A stretch of DNA of 64,000 nt from Lichenicoccus sp965213775 (GTDB lineage Bacteria > Pseudomonadota > Alphaproteobacteria > Acetobacterales > Acetobacteraceae), in NCBI GenBank assembly GCA_965213775.1, contig CBDCAC010000004.1, positions 1,302,001 to 1,366,000 of the forward strand, written 5' to 3'. The position numbers were made by a program, and so were the translations under genes. Under the pieces are notes generated by a model. The model did no database searches. It worked only from the letters and a program-made list of their open reading frames with translations, and was not told the DNA's origin. Positions 9,101-17,769 of this stretch are shown here, in pieces (the first letter of the stretch is position 1; the number at the start of each line of letters is the position of its first letter).

Positions 9101-9544
9101 ATGGCGCGTCTTCTCGCGATCCTGCTCCTGCTGCTGGCGGCACCGGGCCACGCACACGGGATCAGCATCGAGCTGCGCGGCTCCGGCGACGCCCGGGTGG
9201 CGTTCCACTACACTGACGGCTCCATCATGGCCGGTGCCGAATACCGCGTCTTCGCTCCGGGGAGCGGCAGCTTTCCCGTCGCGACCGGCGAGACCGACAG
9301 GGCCGGCGAAGTGCCGCTGCATGCCACCAGCGACGGGCGCTGGCGCATCGAGGTGCAGGACCGGGCCGGCCACGCGAGCCAGGCGCGCATCGACGTCGGA
9401 CGCGGCATTCCCGGCCTGTCGGGCCAGAAGATCCCCGACTGGTTCGTGGCGATCAGCGTCTTTCTCAACGTCGTGCTCGCCCTGGCCCTGCTGGTCCGGC
9501 GCGGCCGCCAGATCCCCTCACGCAGACGAGGCATCGCATCATGA
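9101..9544 (+). CDS. Small periplasmic-domain membrane protein, CbiN/NikL-like in layout
   Basis: A 147-residue protein with a signal peptide (LLAILLLLLAAPGHAHG), a beta-rich extracytoplasmic domain of about 80 residues (VAFHYTDGSIMAGAEYRVF) and one C-terminal transmembrane helix (WFVAISVFLNVVLALALLV). This layout matches auxiliary components of nickel/cobalt uptake systems such as CbiN, NikN or NikL, though I cannot place it in one family. It overlaps the start of the RcnA-like gene by 4 bases (ATGA), so the two are translationally coupled. A role in presenting metal to the neighbouring permeases is inference. Confidence 0.6.
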   Translation: MARLLAILLLLLAAPGHAHGISIELRGSGDARVAFHYTDGSIMAGAEYRVFAPGSGSFPVATGETDRAGEVPLHATSDGRWRIEVQDRAGHASQARIDVGRGIPGLSGQKIPDWFVAISVFLNVVLALALLVRRGRQIPSRRRGIAS

Positions 9545-10665
9545 GCCCGACGAACCTGATCCAGAGCTCTTCGCTGCCATGGCTGATGGCCACCGGCCTG
9601 CTGCTCGGCGCGCTGCACGCGATGGAGCCCGGTCATGCCAAGACGCTGATCGCCTCCTTCGTGGTGGCGACTCGGGGCAGCGTGCCGCAGGCGGTCCTGC
9701 TCGGCATGTCGGCAGCGATCTCGCACTCGCTGCTGATCTGGGTGCTGGCGGGTGCTGCGCTGTATTTCGGCGATCGTTTCATCGGCGACGAGATCGAACC
9801 CTGGCTGCAGCTCGCCTCCGGGATCGTCATCGTGATCATCGGCCTGACCATGATCTGGCGCCTGCAGCGCCGGGGATCGGCGACGCGCCACGGCGCCGGA
9901 CCGCGGGGCGGCCAGCTCATCGAGACCGGGAACGGCGCCGTCGAGCTGACGGTCGAGGACGGCGTCGCTGCGGAGTTCCGGCTCTGCTTCTACGATACGC
10001 AGATGCGCGTCGTTCCGGCGCCAGCGGCCGCTGCGGCATCGGTGCGCACCGTGCGCCCGGACGGCACCGCCCAGGTCTTCGCGTTCTCTCCTCGTGGAGA
10101 GCACCTCGTCTCGACGGATCCGATTCCCGAGCCGCACGAGTTCGAGGCGGTGCTGTCGCTCCCGCACGGTGACCACACGCACGACCATATGGTCGCCTTC
10201 GCCGAACCGCATGGGCATGGGCATGGGCATCATCCGCATGGTCACCCGCACCCGCACCCGCACCCGCACGATCATGAGCAGCACCGCCTTGCGGACGCCC
10301 ACGCCGACGCCCATGCCCGCCAGATAGCGGGCCGGTTCGACGGGCGACCGGTGACGACGGGACAGATCGCATGGTTCGGCCTGAGCAGCGGCCTGATTCC
10401 GTGCCCGGCGGCACTGACGATGCTGCTGGTATGCCTGCGCCTGAAGCGGATCACGCTCGGCATCGGTCTGGTAGGCGCCTTCAGCTTCGGGCTCGCGGTG
10501 ACCTTGGTTGCTCTCGGCGTCGTCGCTTCGCTCGGCGTGAAGAGTGCTGCGCGGTATCTGCCGGGTCTTGATCGCTGGACCGGGGACCTGCCCTACCTGT
10601 CCGGCGCGATGGTGATCGCCGTCGGCGTCTTCATGGGTGTCTCCGGCTTCTCGCACCTCGGGTGA
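9541..10665 (+). CDS. RcnA/NicO family nickel/cobalt transporter
   Basis: A 374-residue protein with the NicO signature LLGALHAMEPGHAKTL near residues 22-37, then LGMSAAISHSLLIW, about six membrane helices and a long cytoplasmic or periplasmic loop. The loop holds a His-rich stretch at roughly residues 215-250, built from HGHGHGHH and HPHPHPHPHD runs, as in RcnA. Downstream helices carry GLSSGLIPCPAALTMLL, a conserved NicO motif. RcnA exports excess Ni and Co. Finding it in one operon with two importer-type permeases is unusual; the direction of transport here is not shown by sequence. Confidence 0.85.
   Translation: MSPTNLIQSSSLPWLMATGLLLGALHAMEPGHAKTLIASFVVATRGSVPQAVLLGMSAAISHSLLIWVLAGAALYFGDRFIGDEIEPWLQLASGIVIVIIGLTMIWRLQRRGSATRHGAGPRGGQLIETGNGAVELTVEDGVAAEFRLCFYDTQMRVVPAPAAAAASVRTVRPDGTAQVFAFSPRGEHLVSTDPIPEPHEFEAVLSLPHGDHTHDHMVAFAEPHGHGHGHHPHGHPHPHPHPHDHEQHRLADAHADAHARQIAGRFDGRPVTTGQIAWFGLSSGLIPCPAALTMLLVCLRLKRITLGIGLVGAFSFGLAVTLVALGVVASLGVKSAARYLPGLDRWTGDLPYLSGAMVIAVGVFMGVSGFSHLG
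10211..10270 (+). repeat. Hexanucleotide repeats encoding the His-rich loop
   Basis: Within the RcnA-like gene, GGGCAT-type units occur three times and CCGCAC-type units four times in tandem, encoding Gly-His and Pro-His pairs. Such short repeats can gain or lose units by slippage in steps of six bases, changing the number of metal-binding His pairs without a frameshift. No variation is visible from one sequence. Confidence 0.7.
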
Positions 10666-10783
10666 AGAGGCGGGAGCGGCAGGACCCTTCCATACCGAGC
10701 GTACTCGCACGCTCACCTGCATCGTAAGGCGGCATTCGCTTGGTACTGCGGCGGCCCTGAGCGGCATCAGCTACGTCCCGCCA

Positions 10784-11844
10784 ATGGACCGGTTCGCCTT
10801 CGAGTATCCGGGCTCCGTCCAGGGCTTCCGGCTATGTCCGCATCACGAGGGACCGAGGGCATCACGGGTATCGGCAACAGCGACGCGGGTGGCGGCGCCG
10901 ACGGCCTGGAGCTGCGGTTCGAGGGGCTCGCACGCGGCGTCAAAGGCTCGGTCTCGTTGCAGACCTTCATCGACCCCAAGCCGCTCGGTCTCAGCGAGAC
11001 GAGCTACTTCGAGGTTCTCGCCAGCCCGACGATCTACGGGACGCAGACCTTGACAGCGACAATACGGACCTCGGACGGAACCGTGCCGGAACTGCGCTTC
11101 TTCGTCGTCTACTATGACGGTTCCGGCCTGCTTACGAAGATCGTCGGCGATGCGATGGCGCTGCATGACGGCGAGACGACGCTGCGATGGTTGGTGCCGG
11201 ATACGCGAGGGCTGCCGATCCAGCGCGTGGGGATCGAGCTCGCGTCCGAGACGCGGATGAGCGGGAAGCTGATCGTGCGATGGATGGACTGCAGTGGCGC
11301 CCCGGCGGCCTTCGTCATGGGCAGCGCCTACGACCTGTCACCGACGATCACGCCGTTCGATATCTCGTCTTACTGGCTTAAGGCTTTCGTCAGCTCGGCG
11401 CTGCATTTCCGCCCCGGCGTCGACACCACGTTCGCCCTGTCGCATCCGGAGGATAATGGCGTCGCGACCATCGGCACCCGGGACTGGCACGATTACAGCG
11501 TGCCCCCCAGGCTGACGATGGACCTGCACGAGTCGGCCGGGCTGGTGGCCCGCGCACGCGGTCACCGCCGCTACTATGCGGCCTTGATGACCCGTCAGGT
11601 GGCCAAGATCGTCTGCCGGATCGATGGCGAAGAGGAAGTGCCGGCACAGCTGCCCTTCGGCTACGCGGAGAACCAGAAGCTGGTGTTCGAGCTGACTGTC
11701 GAGGATGATCGCATCGGCTTTCAGATCGACGGCGATGAAGTGCTCTGCGCACGAGACCGGCGACTGCGATCCGGCGCTGCCGGAATGGTCATCTCCCGCG
11801 GCACGGTGCCTGTGCTCGGCTTCGAAGTCCGCGCGACGGGGTGA
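10784..11844 (+). pseudogene. ADP-ribosylglycohydrolase-like C-terminal remnant, frameshifted
   Basis: Two reading frames together resemble the C-terminal accessory region found after the catalytic domain of some ADP-ribosylglycohydrolase-family proteins. One frame reads MDRFAFEYPGSVQGFR from 10784; the other begins near 10834 and continues for 336 residues (ITGIGNSDAGGGADGLELRF, SPTIYGTQTLTATI, DRIGFQIDGDEVLCA). The switch near 10832 is a frameshift. The end (DRIGFQIDGDEV) looks like a laminin-G/LamG-type beta-sandwich. The catalytic N-terminal domain is absent. The 336-codon second frame could still be made from the ATG at 10834. Family assignment is from memory of the PGSVQGF motif and is moderate. 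Confidence 0.5.
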
Positions 11845-11848
11845 GTGC

Positions 11849-12544
11849 ATGCGGCACGTATGCCTGATCGCTGCGGTCGCCATCCTGCTGCAGGGAAGCG
11901 CACCGCCACCGCGCCAGCGCATCACCATGTGGTTCTGGGGCGCCTCGCCGGACTATCGCCAGGCTCTCGACGCGGCCCTGGTGCGGCCCTTCAACCAGTC
12001 CCAGGATCGCTACCAGCTGGTGGTGGATTTTCGCGCCTCCGTGGACAACGACGTGCGCATCGCTGTGATGGGAGGCGCCGGCCCCGACCTGCTCTACACG
12101 TCGGGGCCGTCGGACGTGACGCCGCTGGCGAGAGCCGGAAAACTCGCATCGCTTGATCCCCACGCGGAAAAATACCACTGCACCCGGCGGCTGCTGGCGC
12201 CGGTGCTAGATAGCTGCCGCCAGTTCGGGCATCTGAAATGCCTGCCGTCTTCGCTCGAGGCGGATGGGATGTTCTACGACAAGGCGCTGTTCCGGTCTCG
12301 TGGCTGGCAGGTAACTGTCGTTGGCGCCGTCGCGGAGCGCCTGATGCGGCAGGCGATCTCGGAAGGCCTGTATGCGTCGGTCACCGGCAACAAAGGCTGG
12401 CAGCCCGTCGACGAGAACTACGCCGACATCTTTCTCAACCAGTACGTGACCCCGCTGGGGCTCGCCTGCCTGCTGGATGGTCAAGGTGACTGGAGATCGG
12501 CCAGTATGCGCACCGCGAGCTTTACGCGGCTCGATGCGGTGTGA
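11849..12544 (+). pseudogene. Truncated sugar ABC-transporter substrate-binding protein
   Basis: Starts with a signal-like MRHVCLIAAVAILLQGSA and continues with the family-1 extracellular binding-protein pattern ITMWFWGASPDYRQAL, GGAGPDLLYTSGPSD, LEADGMFYDKALF and SVTGNKGWQPVDENYADIFL. About 230 residues remain of an expected 400-plus; the similarity fades near LLDGQGDW just before IS5-type sequence. The missing C-terminal lobe means it cannot bind sugar normally. It lies 4 bases after the glycohydrolase-like remnant on the same strand, so both probably came from one sugar-uptake locus. No permease or ATPase genes remain. Confidence 0.65.
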
Positions 12545-12568
12545 TGCATAGGGGATCGGAGGTGTCCG

Positions 12569-13274
12569 ATGTCCAGTCTGGTGTTGCTTTCCGTCGCTCA
12601 GATGAGGCGTCGGGTTCCGCACTTCCCACGTTCGTGCGGTCTCGCTCGGGTCGACGATCGGCGTGTCGTCAGCGGGATCGTCTAGGTGATCCGCAACGGC
12701 CTGCAGTGGAAGGATGCCCCGCCGGGCTACGGCCCTCACAAGACGCTCTACAACCGCTTCATCCGGTGGAGCCGCCTCGGGGTGTTCGACCGGATGTTTG
12801 CCGCCCTGGTCGCCGAGCAGGGCGTTCCGGAGCGGCTGACGATCGACAGCACGCATCTCAAGGCGCATCGGACCGCGGCCAGCCTGCTCAAAAAGGAGGT
12901 GCTCCGCGGTGCATCGGACGAACCAAGGGCGGCCTGAACTCGAAGCTGCACGCGGTTTGCGACGGCCACGGCCGACCGGTCGTGATGATGCTCACCGAAG
13001 GGCAGATGAACGACCACAGAGGTGCCGCCCTGCTGCTGCCTGTGCTTCCTGCGGCGGCTGAGCTGCTCGGCGATCGCGGCCACGACGGCAACAGGTTCCG
13101 GGAAGGGTTGCGTGAGCGTGGCATCGAGCCCTGCATCCCACCGACCAGGAACCGGAAGGCGCCACCGGCCTACGACAAGACGCTGGCGTGGCGACGCGCC
13201 ACGACCGGTGCGCACACGCCGTCTTCTCGGCAATCTGCATCGCAGCCACCATCACGTTCTGGCTGCCGCAATGA
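12569..13274 (+). mobile_element. Decayed IS5-family (IS427-type) transposase
   Basis: The first frame from the ATG at 12569 reads MSSLVLLSVAQMRRRVPHF, meets an in-frame TAG at 12683, then continues VIRNGLQWKDAPPGYGPHK and LTIDSTHLKAHRTAASLLKK. At an AAAAAGG slippery site near 12890 the frame shifts to TKGGLNSKLHAVCDGHGRP, as in IS427-type elements that use programmed frameshifting. Near 13185 an internal deletion removes about 20 codons after YDKTL and changes frame again; the true C-terminus (CIAATITFWLPQ, stop at 13272-13274) is out of frame. Nonsense plus deletion make it inactive. Terminal repeats were not identified. Its insertion ended the sugar-binding gene. Confidence 0.8.
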
Positions 13275-13576
13275 GTCGTGAGCCTAGCGTGCCCGCTTTC
13301 ATTTCTCGTGTTGTGCTGCACGGTGCCAAAGACCCCGAGGGCTATGTCGACCTACACGAGACTATGGAGCAGAACCGTTACTACAGGACAATTCAGGGAA
13401 GCGATGGCACGATTTACGAATTGCCGCCGGCCACGTATCGGGCCGCTGGCGACAATTGGACCTCAACAATGATCCGTGATGAGGTTCGTGCCACCGCCGG
13501 CGCGACAGGCTATACAAATTCCGTCTTCGTCACGGCCAGCGGTGGCTGCTCGTGGGTCGGTCTTAAGAAGCGATAA
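13271..13576 (+). CDS. Small protein, GhoS/DUF2622-like
   Basis: A 101-codon ORF whose ATG overlaps the stop of the IS5 remnant; an alternative GTG at 13289 gives 95 residues beginning MPAFISRVVLHGAK, a better match to the family start. The pattern PAFISRVVLHGAK, then LHETMEQNRYYRTIQGSDG and YELPPATY, resembles small proteins annotated DUF2622, the family of GhoS, the endoribonuclease antitoxin of type V toxin-antitoxin systems. No small hydrophobic GhoT-like toxin gene is visible next to it. The resemblance is from pattern memory only, so function is uncertain. Confidence 0.45.
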   Translation: MSREPSVPAFISRVVLHGAKDPEGYVDLHETMEQNRYYRTIQGSDGTIYELPPATYRAAGDNWTSTMIRDEVRATAGATGYTNSVFVTASGGCSWVGLKKR

Positions 13577-13826
13577 GGTCGGACTTGATCAAGGCCATAG
13601 GCTTCCTGACAAGCAAGGAGACAATCTTTCCGGTTCACGTCCTTGTTGTCATTGCTGGTCTTCTGAGTGCAATACAGAGTTACGGGCCATCCGCATGACA
13701 GGCGCAGGCCCGGAAGCTGGCTGGGCCGACTTATCCCGCTCTCCCTGGTTTATAAAACAGTAAACTTCGAAAGGGTTTGAGACCCTGCTATCTCCAGCAC
13801 GTGACACTATTTTCAGGATACGTCTA
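13577..13826. other. Intergenic region without recognised feature
   Basis: About 250 bases between the small GhoS-like ORF and the convergent LysR gene. It is less GC-rich than its surroundings, and I see no coding pattern, RNA gene or terminator hairpin in it. Confidence 0.5.
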
Positions 13827-14678
13827 TCAAGTTGCGAGGTGTCTAGCCGCAAGGTCTACGAATGTGCGGAGACGGTGCTGCCGCTTCAGGTCGCGGTGAT
13901 ACCCCAGCCAGATCTCCCGGGATGGTGGTTCTTCTCCCAGATCGAGACGACGGATACTGCCGATCTGGTCCCCGACAGGTCGCGGCAAGGCCGCAATGCC
14001 GACACTTCTGCCGCACATCTGCGCTTGGACATTGCGGTTGTTGGATCGCAGCGCAACGCTGGCGTTCGGGAAGCGCTGTTTCAGCCAGTCGATGTCCGGA
14101 AAGCTGCCGGTCGAAGTATCCATCACGATCAGCCGGTTTCCAGTCCCATCGCCCACAATGGGATCGGGGCTGTCGGCTGCCACATAGATCCCGTAGCGCA
14201 GATCGATCAGCCGCCGCTGCACGATATCAGGCGCATCGAAGGGAACGATGCGAAAGGCGACGTCCGCCTCGCGCTGAGCCAGGCTGAACAACCGTGTTCC
14301 GGTCAGAACCTCGATCTCGACATGAGGATAGTCGCGGGAATATTCAGCCATTACCGGCGGTAGGACGTAGGCACCGAACCAGTCTGCCGATGACACCCGG
14401 AGCGTTCCTTCCAATTTCTGTTCCTTGCCGGACAGCCGCCGCTCCATCGCGAGCGCGCTCTCCTCCATCTGCTCGGCCAGCGACAGGATCGCGGCGCCGT
14501 CCTCAGTCATTACGAAGCCGTCCGTCGTTCTCTGGAAAAGTTTTTGCCCGGTTGCCTCCTCCAGGGCGCGCAGGCGCCGTCCCATGGTCGGATGGCTGAC
14601 ATTGAGCGCGCGTGCGGCGGCGCCGAGCGTGCCGGTGCGCGCGATCGCGAGGAAGATCTTCACGTCGCTCCACTCCAT
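13827..14678 (-). CDS. LysR-family transcriptional regulator of the catabolic island
   Basis: A 283-residue LysR regulator. The start is set at MEWSDVKIFLAIARTG because the preceding bases on its strand are a strong G-run (GGGGGGGGTT) serving as ribosome site; an upstream in-frame ATG would add 17 residues. The N-terminal winged helix-turn-helix (AAARALNVSHPTMGRRLRAL) is followed by the effector domain. It diverges from the dehydrogenase gene at 14818, the classic LysR arrangement, so it probably controls that operon. The 139-base gap holds both promoters; no clear T-N11-A box was picked out. Confidence 0.85.
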   Translation of the reverse strand: MEWSDVKIFLAIARTGTLGAAARALNVSHPTMGRRLRALEEATGQKLFQRTTDGFVMTEDGAAILSLAEQMEESALAMERRLSGKEQKLEGTLRVSSADWFGAYVLPPVMAEYSRDYPHVEIEVLTGTRLFSLAQREADVAFRIVPFDAPDIVQRRLIDLRYGIYVAADSPDPIVGDGTGNRLIVMDTSTGSFPDIDWLKQRFPNASVALRSNNRNVQAQMCGRSVGIAALPRPVGDQIGSIRRLDLGEEPPSREIWLGYHRDLKRQHRLRTFVDLAARHLAT

Positions 14679-14817
14679 AACCCCCCCCACATTTTTGAAC
14701 GGCATTAGTACAGTATCGTCAGTGGTCAAACAACATCATAGGACCGACAACACTATCCGTAAGGAGCCGGTGCCGAGATAACGGCACCCGGACGACACGG
14801 GTTCAAGGAGACAGATA

Positions 14818-15669
14818 GTGGAAGTCGGCTTCATCGGTCTTGGCGCGATGGGCAGCGCGATGGCAGCCAATCTTGTCGGAGCTGGTCACAGGGTTCGGGC
14901 GTGGAACCGCTCGGGAAAGGTCGGCGCAGGTCTGGAGCCTGTCGCCGAACCTGCCGATGCGTTCCGGGCAGACGTCGTTTTCACGATGTTGTCCGACGAC
15001 CCGGCGATCCGTGAGGTCCTGCTGGACGCGGATGTGCTGAAGACCGCGCGCAAGGGGCTGGTCCACGTGGTCAGCTCGACCATTTCGGTGGCGTTCGCAG
15101 GCGAGCTTGCCGCGGCGCACAAGAAGGTCGGGATCGGCTACGTCTCGGCGCCCGTGCTCGGCCGACCGGATGTGGCTAAGGAAGGTCAGCTCAACATCCT
15201 CGCCGCTGGCAGGCGGGATGCGGTGGAGACGGTGCGCCCCCTGCTCGACGTCCTGGGCAAGAAGGTATGGGACCTAGGCGAGGAGCCTGCCCAGGCCAAC
15301 GCCGCCAAGATCGCCGCGAACATGATGATCACGATGGCGATCGAGGCAATGGCGGAAGCCGTGGTGCTGACGGAGGCGAGCGGCCTAAAGCGCGATGCCT
15401 TCTTCGAGCTGATCCTAGGGACGCTGTTCGGCGGACGCTCCTATGAGAGCTATAGCGCCAACATTGCCAAGGAGAGTTTCGAGCCAGGCTTTAAGGCACG
15501 GCTCGGGCTCAAGGACCTCGGGCTCGCCGCCGCTGCCGCCGAGACGGCGGGCAAGCAGTTGCCAATGCTTGCGGCCGTGCGCGGCCGCATGACGGAAACG
15601 GTCGAAGCAGGACTGGGCGAAAAGGATTGGTCGGCGATGGCCGACTTTACGATCAACCATGCGGAGTGA
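14818..15669 (+). CDS. 3-hydroxyisobutyrate-dehydrogenase-like NAD(P) oxidoreductase
   Basis: A 283-residue protein starting at GTG after AAGGAG. The N-terminal Rossmann domain has VGFIGLGAMGSAMAANLV, typical of beta-hydroxyacid dehydrogenases. Around residue 163 the segment AKIAANMMITMAIEAMAEAV carries the conserved catalytic Lys in the all-helical C-terminal domain. Members oxidise 3-hydroxy acids or reduce aldehydes and imines using NAD(P). It is first in an operon with two SDRs and an EthD protein (gaps of 9 to 23 bases). Its substrate is not deducible. Confidence 0.85.
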   Translation: MEVGFIGLGAMGSAMAANLVGAGHRVRAWNRSGKVGAGLEPVAEPADAFRADVVFTMLSDDPAIREVLLDADVLKTARKGLVHVVSSTISVAFAGELAAAHKKVGIGYVSAPVLGRPDVAKEGQLNILAAGRRDAVETVRPLLDVLGKKVWDLGEEPAQANAAKIAANMMITMAIEAMAEAVVLTEASGLKRDAFFELILGTLFGGRSYESYSANIAKESFEPGFKARLGLKDLGLAAAAAETAGKQLPMLAAVRGRMTETVEAGLGEKDWSAMADFTINHAE

Positions 15670-15678
15670 GACACGGCC

Positions 15679-16509
15679 ATGACGAAAACCTGGTTGATTA
15701 CCGGCTGCTCAAGCGGCTTTGGTAGGGTGCTCGCAGAGGCGGTGCTCGCCCGCGGTGACCAGCTGGTCGCCACCGCGCGCAAAATCGATGCACTCGGCAG
15801 CCTCATCGACAACTATCCGGACACAGCTAGAGCGACTGCGCTCGACGTGACGCGGGAGGGCTCGGCCGCTGCCGCCGTGACATTGGCCGAAGAGACATTC
15901 GGCGGGCTCGACATCCTCGTCAACAATGCTGGTTTCGGTTTCATGGGCGCGATCGAGGAGGCGACACCGGAAGAATACCGGCCGATGTTCGAGACCAACG
16001 TCTTTGGCCTGATCGAGACCACGCGGGCCGCGCTGCCGGCATTGCGCAAGCGGACAGGTAGCCGAGTCGTCAACTTCTCATCGGGCGCGGGCATCGCGGG
16101 AGCGGCCGGCTATGGCTATTACAATGCCACCAAGTTCGCCGTGGAAGGGCTATCCGAGGCGCTGGCGCAGGAGCTGGCACCGCTCGGCCTCGCTGTGATC
16201 ATCGTCGAACCGGGGCCGTTCCGGACCGAGTTCCTTGGCCGCTCGATTGCCACCGCCAGGGCCGAGATTGACGCTTATGCCGAGACGTCGGGAAAGCTTC
16301 GGCAGTATCGCGACATGAACAATGGCCGCCAAGCCGGTGACCCGGAAAAGGCCGTGGTGGTGATCCTGAAGGCGGTCGACGCTGCCAAACCGCCGTTGCA
16401 TCTGCCACTCGGGCCGATCGCCTACGCGATCGCCGACAAGAAACTTGCCTCCTTCAGAACGGACCTCGACGCCTGGCGCGACGCCGCCATCGCCACAGAC
16501 TTCTCGTAA
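15679..16509 (+). CDS. Short-chain dehydrogenase/reductase
   Basis: A 276-residue classical SDR with the cofactor motif TGCSSGFG near residue 8, the NNAG structural motif (LVNNAGFGFMGAIEEA), the catalytic Ser in VVNFSSGAG and the YxxxK pair in YYNATKFAVEG. It begins 9 bases after the upstream stop, in the same operon. The TGCSSGFG form is common in SDRs acting on hydrophobic alcohols and ketones. It probably oxidises or reduces an intermediate of the island's pathway. Confidence 0.85.
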   Translation: MTKTWLITGCSSGFGRVLAEAVLARGDQLVATARKIDALGSLIDNYPDTARATALDVTREGSAAAAVTLAEETFGGLDILVNNAGFGFMGAIEEATPEEYRPMFETNVFGLIETTRAALPALRKRTGSRVVNFSSGAGIAGAAGYGYYNATKFAVEGLSEALAQELAPLGLAVIIVEPGPFRTEFLGRSIATARAEIDAYAETSGKLRQYRDMNNGRQAGDPEKAVVVILKAVDAAKPPLHLPLGPIAYAIADKKLASFRTDLDAWRDAAIATDFS

Positions 16510-16532
16510 TCGCTCGTCGGAAAGGACGTAAT

Positions 16533-16832
16533 GTGATCACCATGTATGTCACCTATGCCGGTGACGCCGGCACCAAGTTCGACCGTGACCATTGGATCAA
16601 CGTCCATCTCCCGCTGGTACGCGAGGCATGGGAACCCCACGGTTTGCTGAGTATTGGGGGCTTTTTTCCATCGGGCGACGGCGGCGGCCTGATCGCGATC
16701 TGCCCCTGCGTGTTCCGCGACGAAGCGGCCATGGAGGCAGCGCTCGCTTCCCCTGCGACCAAGCGCGTGATGGACGATGTCAAGAGGATCACGGCCGTCG
16801 TGCCTGCCCGCAGCCGCGCTGTGCCGCTCTGA
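16533..16832 (+). CDS. EthD-family small protein
   Basis: A 99-residue protein with the EthD ferredoxin-like fold pattern: MYVTYAGDAGTKFDRDHWIN, HLPLVREAWEPHGL, and a C-terminal helix-strand RVMDDVKRITAVVPARS. The start is GTG at 16533; an ATG two bases earlier is out of frame. EthD proteins occur with cytochrome P450 or dehydrogenase systems that break down ethers and aromatics, and some dimerise like ABM proteins. It lies between two SDR genes in one operon, with 23- and 14-base gaps. Its exact reaction is unknown. Confidence 0.8.
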   Translation: MITMYVTYAGDAGTKFDRDHWINVHLPLVREAWEPHGLLSIGGFFPSGDGGGLIAICPCVFRDEAAMEAALASPATKRVMDDVKRITAVVPARSRAVPL

Positions 16833-16846
16833 AGGAAAGAAGAGCC

Positions 16847-17605
16847 ATGCTGAAGGACAAAGTCATCATCGTGACCGGAGCGGGTTCCGGCATCGGGCTC
16901 GCCACCGCAGCCATCTTGGCCCAGGCAGGGGCCAGGATTGTTGTCAGCGGGCGAAGCGAGGCCGACCTGGAGCACTCGGTCAAGACGGTTCGCGATGCCG
17001 GCGGCAAGGCCGTTGCGGTCACCGCCGACGTGTCCAAGGAAGCGGACGTGATGGCGATGGTGGATTGTGCATTGTCGTCGTTCGGCCGGCTGGATGGGGC
17101 GTTTAACAACGCTGGCGTCGAGATGCACAACAAGCTTGTCGACGACCTGGATGCTGACGAGTGGGATAGCGTGCTCGACGTCAACGCCAAAGGCGTGTTC
17201 CTGTGCATGAAGCACGAGATCAAGGCCATGCGGAAAACAGGCGGAGGCGCTATCGTCAACAACTCGTCGATGAATGGCGTCGTCGCCATCGCACACTCGA
17301 CCGAATACACCGCCTCCAAGCACGCCGTTATTGGAGCAACCCGCGGCGCCGCCTCCGAGGCGCGGGAGACAGGCGTAAGGGTCAATGCCGTTCTACCCGG
17401 GCTGATCGTCACGCCGATGATCGAAAAGCTGAGGGACGATCCCGGCTTCAAGGACCATTTTGGGCGCGCCCTGGAGCGGCACTCGATCGGCCGGTTCGGG
17501 CAGCCGGAAGATGTCGGCTACGCCGTCAAGTGGCTGCTGTCGGATGAGGCTGCCTTCATCAACGGCGCGATGCTTGCCGTCGATGGCGGCTACACCGCAC
17601 GCTGA
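16847..17605 (+). CDS. Short-chain dehydrogenase/reductase, FabG-like
   Basis: A 252-residue SDR. The ATG at 16847 is preceded by GAAGGAAAGAAGAG and gives the normal N-terminus MLKDKVIIVTGAGSGIG. It contains the NNAG motif (GAFNNAGVEMHN), the catalytic Ser (IVNNSSMNG) and YTASKHAV for YxxxK, and ends with the typical NGAMLAVDGGYTA. The NAD- or NADP-dependent reaction is on a hydroxyl or ketone. It is the last gene of the operon that starts at 14818. The next gene is convergent, with a 164-base gap. Confidence 0.9.
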   Translation: MLKDKVIIVTGAGSGIGLATAAILAQAGARIVVSGRSEADLEHSVKTVRDAGGKAVAVTADVSKEADVMAMVDCALSSFGRLDGAFNNAGVEMHNKLVDDLDADEWDSVLDVNAKGVFLCMKHEIKAMRKTGGGAIVNNSSMNGVVAIAHSTEYTASKHAVIGATRGAASEARETGVRVNAVLPGLIVTPMIEKLRDDPGFKDHFGRALERHSIGRFGQPEDVGYAVKWLLSDEAAFINGAMLAVDGGYTAR

Positions 17606-17769
17606 GCCGTGCCATGCATGTTGAGGGTGTGGCTCCGCTGTCATCGCTAGGCTTTGACCACTCGGCGACGGGAGCACGCGGGCTATCATCCGCCCTGACG
17701 TTGCGAGGTCGGAAGTCACGCACGCACGTGTTCGCATCCTTGTAACTGATACAATACAATGGCTCTACG

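Noticed and set aside
6277..9373. Long minus-strand frames opposite the NiCoT and HupE genes
   Set aside because: Their composition is charged and repetitive, as expected of antisense frames in GC-rich coding DNA, and the plus strand has known families.
10211..10270. Short tandem repeats as a CRISPR-like array
   Set aside because: They are hexamers within a coding His-rich loop, with no spacers.
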